Origin: Chloroflexota bacterium
GTDB taxonomy: Bacteria > Chloroflexota > Anaerolineae > JAAYZQ01
Length of the DNA stretch: 64,000 nucleotides
Reading direction: 5' to 3'
Assembly: GCA_018606645.1 (NCBI GenBank)
Contig: JAGVRI010000007.1
Coordinates: forward strand, 1-64,000
Part shown: in pieces, positions 60,922-64,000 of the stretch
Numbering within the stretch: position 1 is the stretch's first letter
How the letters are laid out: each line of letters opens with the position of its first letter
Made by a program: the position numbers and the translations under genes
The notes under the pieces: generated by a model
What the model saw: the letters and a program-made list of their open reading frames with translations, nothing else
Told to the model about the DNA's origin: nothing
Database searches by the model: none

Positions 60922-61740
60922 TCAGTCGCGCATGGTCAATGATCTTGCCTGTCCCAGCCCCATCGTGGTGCGCAGTCCCACCCCGGCATACAGGGCAAAG
61001 CCGGCCAGCAGGTGGATCAGGCCCATCCAGTAGCGGTCCGGCACCTCGATGTAGTAGCGGCAGACGCCCACAAAGCCGGAGAGCGCCCCCTTCTCCCCCT
61101 GTTCGCCAAAGGTGACCCGCCGCGTCTCCAGCCGGTAACTGCTGACAGCCAGGCACTCTTCGGCGAAACGGCGCACGTCGGGGTGGAGTTGGATGGGGGC
61201 GAAGCTGTTCCACTTGTCCAGCAAGCCGCCAAAGACCAGCGCCGGCAGGGGCAGGGGGATGGGGCTCTTTTTGCCCGTCACCCGGAAAGCAGTCGGGCTG
61301 GCAAAGCGCAGCCCCACCAGGCGCGGCACCTCGCCCGCCAGGGTGAACTGCTGCACCAGCTCCTCAAAGGTCGCCTCTCCCGCCCAGGCGTCTTCAGCCG
61401 GGTCGGATGCGATGGCCGTCACCCGGAAGGAAACGTCGGCCAGGGTGAGGGTCCTGGGCAGGACGGGCATCACCTGTTCTTTCACTACCCTGGACAACCG
61501 GGGGGAGAAGGTGGTCACCCGCAAGCGGTAGCTCCGCTCCGGCGAGAGGTCCGTCTGGAAAGCGGCCGGATCGGAGAGGGTAAAGGGCCGCAACCCCTGG
61601 CCGTCGTGCAGTTCTTCGGCCAGGGCCGGGTCGGCGGCCCGCACCCGGTCCAGGAACCAGGCATGGGCAGCGCGGCCCAGATTGGCCGAGCAGGAGGCAG
61701 GTTGCTCGGGTTGTAAGCTAAGGACGCAGGAGAGGAGCAT
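60922..61740 (-). CDS. cas6: CRISPR pre-crRNA endoribonuclease Cas6
   Basis: The start at 61740 overlaps the csx15 stop (TAATG). The protein has 272 residues and is a RAMP of two ferredoxin-like halves. The C-terminal signature FALYAGVGLRTTMGLGQARS is the Cas6 Gly-rich loop. The fold region SYRLRVTTFSPRLSRVVKEQ and RLVGLRFASPTAFRVTGKKS are typical of Cas6/Cas10-associated Cas6. Catalytic His is not assignable with certainty. It should cut the 37-nt repeat RNA at its 3' side. Confidence 0.9.
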   Translation of the reverse strand: MLLSCVLSLQPEQPASCSANLGRAAHAWFLDRVRAADPALAEELHDGQGLRPFTLSDPAAFQTDLSPERSYRLRVTTFSPRLSRVVKEQVMPVLPRTLTLADVSFRVTAIASDPAEDAWAGEATFEELVQQFTLAGEVPRLVGLRFASPTAFRVTGKKSPIPLPLPALVFGGLLDKWNSFAPIQLHPDVRRFAEECLAVSSYRLETRRVTFGEQGEKGALSGFVGVCRYYIEVPDRYWMGLIHLLAGFALYAGVGLRTTMGLGQARSLTMRD

Positions 61741-62126
61741 TAGCCAGACCTCCGCGTACGCGCCTGGTCGCGCACCTGTTGCAGATTGATCACCTCGGCC
61801 ACCTCGTAGCGGGGCGGCAGGGCGCCTTCGACCGGCCGCAGGCGGACCACCGGGGGAAAGTAGCCCATCCGGCCATGCAGCTCGGCCAGCAGGACGACGG
61901 CGATCCAGTTGAGGGACGGCGGGTTGACCAGGATGGGTTGCGTCTGCCATTCCTCCGACGTAAGCCGGCAGGCTTCGGCCAGGGCCTCGACCTGAGGCAC
62001 AAACGATGGCTGCGGGTCGAACTGGGCCGGCAGTTGCCGTACCTCGGTGATCGGCTGGCTGATCATCGCCTCGATTTCCTGAATCTGTTCCCCGGTGAGG
62101 GGATGCGAGAAGTTCAGAAGGATCAT
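61740..62126 (-). CDS. csx15: CRISPR-associated protein Csx15
   Basis: This 128-residue protein begins MILLNFSHPLTGEQIQEIEA and contains PQVEALAEACRLTSEEWQTQ, PILVNPPSLNWIAVVLLAEL and HGRMGYFPPVVRLRP, which I recognise as the Csx15 family of type III-associated accessory proteins. Its biochemical role is not established as far as I know. It leads the cas6-cas1-cas2 transcript: the overlap with cas6 is one TAATG, and a structured 500-bp gap separates it from csm5. Confidence 0.85.
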   Translation of the reverse strand: MILLNFSHPLTGEQIQEIEAMISQPITEVRQLPAQFDPQPSFVPQVEALAEACRLTSEEWQTQPILVNPPSLNWIAVVLLAELHGRMGYFPPVVRLRPVEGALPPRYEVAEVINLQQVRDQARTRRSG

Positions 62127-62626
62127 GGGCTTCTCACTGTCTTTCTGTCGAAAGTGATTTGCAAAACATAGCTCCTGTCAGAGACGGTATGGATTAGGGC
62201 CCGTTCACAGGTTGCTGATGACGCTCCTCCCCGCACACCTGTGACCAAATAGCCATCACCTCCAACCCCCGCTCGGACGTAGAATGTCCGGGCTCAGCAG
62301 CCAAGCCCTTTAGGAGGCCCTTCGAGTTGTTCCCAGCCCTGGTTGGGGTTCGGCTCCTGAACCAGGGCTCTTGCAGCTTAACCGATCGATCGGGTAATGG
62401 CCATATTTTGGTTGTTTTACCCGTCACGCAATGCGTGCTTCTTTCCGGCCCCTGCCCGCTGTTGGAAGCGGCGGGTTGACTACGGAAGCCGCTTTCGGAG
62501 ACCGCAAACAGCCCGCAGGGCTCGGTTAATGAGCCCGACGGTTTACCGTCGGGCGAAAGTGCATTGCCCATCGACTGGTAAACGGAATGGCCCCAGACTC
62601 CCCGGAACGCCCTGCTCCCCACGGGC
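62127..62626. other. Structured 500-bp gap between csm5 and csx15
   Basis: No credible gene lies here, although open frames exist. It contains AGCCCTGGTT/AACCAGGGCT (62335-62344 with 62360-62369) and GCCCGACGG/CCGTCGGGC near 62528-62549 with a TTTA loop. Some of these may terminate the csm transcript and others may be a promoter leader for csx15-cas6-cas1-cas2 on the minus strand. Confidence 0.45.
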
Positions 62627-63736
62627 TCACCCTTCCAGCCGCACCTTCACCCACCCCAGCGGCTCGGCCGGCTGCCCGCGCCGATCCAGCACCAGGTGCC
62701 GGCTCTTGGGGAAGGGGTCGCCCGGCTGTCGCTTCCGCTCTTTGGTCATGCGGTACTGACTCAACAGCCGCTCAAAGGCCTGGGCGTCGGTACGAAGCAG
62801 GCCGCTGCCCAGAGTCTTGCTCTCCCAACCAGCCCCCCAGCCGATCTGGACGATCAGTTCATTCTCGGCCAGTTGGGACCAGGTGTTGATCAGGTTCTCG
62901 TAGAAGCGCTTCGCGCCTTCGGAGCCACGCTGCGGCTTGAAATATTCGGCCTCGACCAGCAGCCGCTGGCGGGCATGGCTCCTGGCCAGCTTGGGCAACT
63001 GTTCGATCCACTGCCGCTTCCCCTGCCAGCCTAATTGGCGGGCCACCTGCTCCTGGAAGCCGTACTCGTCCACGGTGATGGCTGCCTGAAACACTGTTCC
63101 CGGCTCCACGGCCTCCACGTCAATGGGCAGGCCGGCCGGATAGACCTGGACCGTGCGCAAGGCAAGGTGGCCGTCGGGTTCCAGCGGCCGGCTGTCCTCG
63201 ACGTGCACTGCCCGCAGCCAGTCGCGGTTGGGATCTCGGCCAAAAAGGCCCCGTTCCAGCTCCTGCGCCGCCCAGGAACGGCTACGCCCCAGCCGCGCCA
63301 GGTCCGGCTTGCGCTTCTGGCTGGCGTAGATGCCCCAGGCCAGCACGGTGCGCAACGCTCCCTTTAGCGACGAGCCGGGCAGGTAGAGCCGGTCGTGCAC
63401 GTCCTTGATCTGCTCCCACACTTTGGCGCCGGGCGTCTTGACCGAGGGCGTGCCAGACATGGCATAGCGGAAGAGGGGGCTATGGGGATCGGCAAAGTCG
63501 GCCTCGGTCAGCAACTCGGCGGCCGGCCGCCCGGTGAGCAACCGGTTCACCGCCTCGGCTCCGACCGCTTCTGCTTCGTCCAGAGCGTGTTCCAGCAGCG
63601 CTTGCTCGTCCACCCGATAGGTATGCCCCTGGTGCGGCACAAGGTCATAGTCCAACAGGAGTTCCACTCCTGTGCCGATGTGCAACGGTGAGAGAAGCTC
63701 CACCGTGACCTCGATCCGCGTATGGAGTTTGCTCAT
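62627..63736 (-). CDS. csm5: Type III-A RAMP protein Csm5
   Basis: This 369-residue protein starts MSKLHTRIEVTVELLSPLHI with GTG(VE), the RAMP/Csm5 opening (LSPLHIGTG). LYLPGSSLKGALRTVLAWGI is the RAMP glycine-loop region, and QIGWGAGWESKTLGSGL is typical of Csm5. It caps the 3' end of the crRNA in the Csm effector complex and helps crRNA maturation. It overlaps csm4 by 4 bp. Confidence 0.9.
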   Translation of the reverse strand: MSKLHTRIEVTVELLSPLHIGTGVELLLDYDLVPHQGHTYRVDEQALLEHALDEAEAVGAEAVNRLLTGRPAAELLTEADFADPHSPLFRYAMSGTPSVKTPGAKVWEQIKDVHDRLYLPGSSLKGALRTVLAWGIYASQKRKPDLARLGRSRSWAAQELERGLFGRDPNRDWLRAVHVEDSRPLEPDGHLALRTVQVYPAGLPIDVEAVEPGTVFQAAITVDEYGFQEQVARQLGWQGKRQWIEQLPKLARSHARQRLLVEAEYFKPQRGSEGAKRFYENLINTWSQLAENELIVQIGWGAGWESKTLGSGLLRTDAQAFERLLSQYRMTKERKRQPGDPFPKSRHLVLDRRGQPAEPLGWVKVRLEG

Positions 63737-64000
63737 GAGGCACCTCCCTTTGGCCGGTAGCCGACTCCCCAGGCCAGACCGTAGCGATAGACCCGATGGG
63801 TCTGGAAGGCGTCGGGAGTGACATCAGCCAGTTTGCCCGGCGCCGTGTTCCCATCGGGCCAGCGGAGGATGCTGCCCTCGGCGAACATGCGTACCGCCTT
63901 GCGGCGCAGCGCCTGTCCTCGGACTAGATTGCCATTGGCATCACGGCCGTCATCGGGCGAAGCCATCCACCCCCGCCGCATCTGGAACCGGTAGCTGAGC
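63733..64000 (-). CDS. csm4: Type III-A RAMP protein Csm4, C-terminal part
   Basis: The gene runs off the right edge; 88 codons to the stop at 63733 are visible, reading in from the edge as LSYRFQMRRGWMASPDDGRD. RKAVRMFAEGSILRWPDG and the end VYRYGLAWGVGYRPKGG match the Csm4 C-terminus, including a terminal YRYG(L/Y) element. Csm4 binds the crRNA 5' tag and Cas10. The start, and presumably csm3, csm2 and cas10, lie beyond the window. Confidence 0.8.
   Translation of the reverse strand, partial: LSYRFQMRRGWMASPDDGRDANGNLVRGQALRRKAVRMFAEGSILRWPDGNTAPGKLADVTPDAFQTHRVYRYGLAWGVGYRPKGGAS

Noticed and set aside
62194..62622. 142-codon minus-strand frame in the csm5-csx15 gap
   Set aside because: It lacks a ribosome site and family features, and it spans several strong hairpins; I treat the gap as non-coding.

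Overview
The window is a high-GC bacterial chromosome segment that looks like a Chloroflexota genome (Anaerolineae-like). This is inferred from the gene set: secreted DUF11 and fibre-type surface proteins, a baseplate-J-like membrane protein beside an actin-like ATPase, tandem YccF domains, TrmFO, and a type III-A CRISPR locus with Csx15. Promoters follow the sigma-70 pattern very closely; many show TTGAC(A/C), a 17-nt spacer and TATAAT or TACAAT. I saw no rRNA or tRNA gene.

Layout. (1) 1-9450 is a plastic accessory region. It holds two secreted surface proteins, a saccharopine-reductase-like pseudogene with an internal deletion, a decayed IS110 transposase, a frameshifted NlpC/P60-like gene between integron attC-like sites, and an IS3-family element inserted into the 3' end of a secreted-protein gene. 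(2) 9656-18749 is one long plus-strand operon behind a strong promoter and a 14-bp palindrome. It encodes a divergent LarA-fold protein, an IclR regulator, an Fe-S protein, an unrecognised 485-residue protein, a divergent NadC-like protein, a MoCF-like protein with a His-rich tail, and the complete MhpD-MhpF-MhpE lower pathway from 2-oxopent-4-enoate to pyruvate and acetyl-CoA. The upper part matches no pathway I know and is the best candidate for an undescribed metabolic system. (3) 19108-28379 holds a ComM-like ATPase, an APC permease, a nucleotidyltransferase next to a metallophosphoesterase, one decayed and one intact hicBA pair, and a D-aminoacylase-type hydrolase divergent from a DapA-family aldolase. 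(4) 28482-47403 is mostly housekeeping: smc, a PPOX-family protein, trmFO, a receiver protein whose acceptor Asp is Glu, a pyrimidine-nucleoside phosphorylase, and a minus-strand run ubiB-like, alaS, actin-like, baseplate-J-like, ruvX, mltG, a shortened ABC-type binding lipoprotein and a GT4 glycosyltransferase. (5) 47537-55719 holds YccF, a coiled-coil protein plus an SPFH protein ending in an excisionase-type HTH, the FAD and 2Fe-2S subunits of a molybdenum hydroxylase without its large subunit, two aminotransferases, an unknown protein and a YhhN protein.

(6) 56347-64000 is a type III-A CRISPR-Cas locus. A 37-bp-repeat array of 28 units is followed by a leader and by cas2, cas1, cas6, csx15, csm5 and a partial csm4 on the minus strand. 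The trailer is at the left and the leader at the right, so the array is read on the minus strand and its repeats end in the usual ATTGAAAC. Between repeats 13 and 14 sit 393 bp instead of a spacer of about 43 bp. This segment carries a complete, very acidic 88-codon ORF with a good ribosome site, plus the start of a second ORF cut at the repeat edge, both in the direction of pre-crRNA transcription. The remaining csm genes must lie beyond the right edge.
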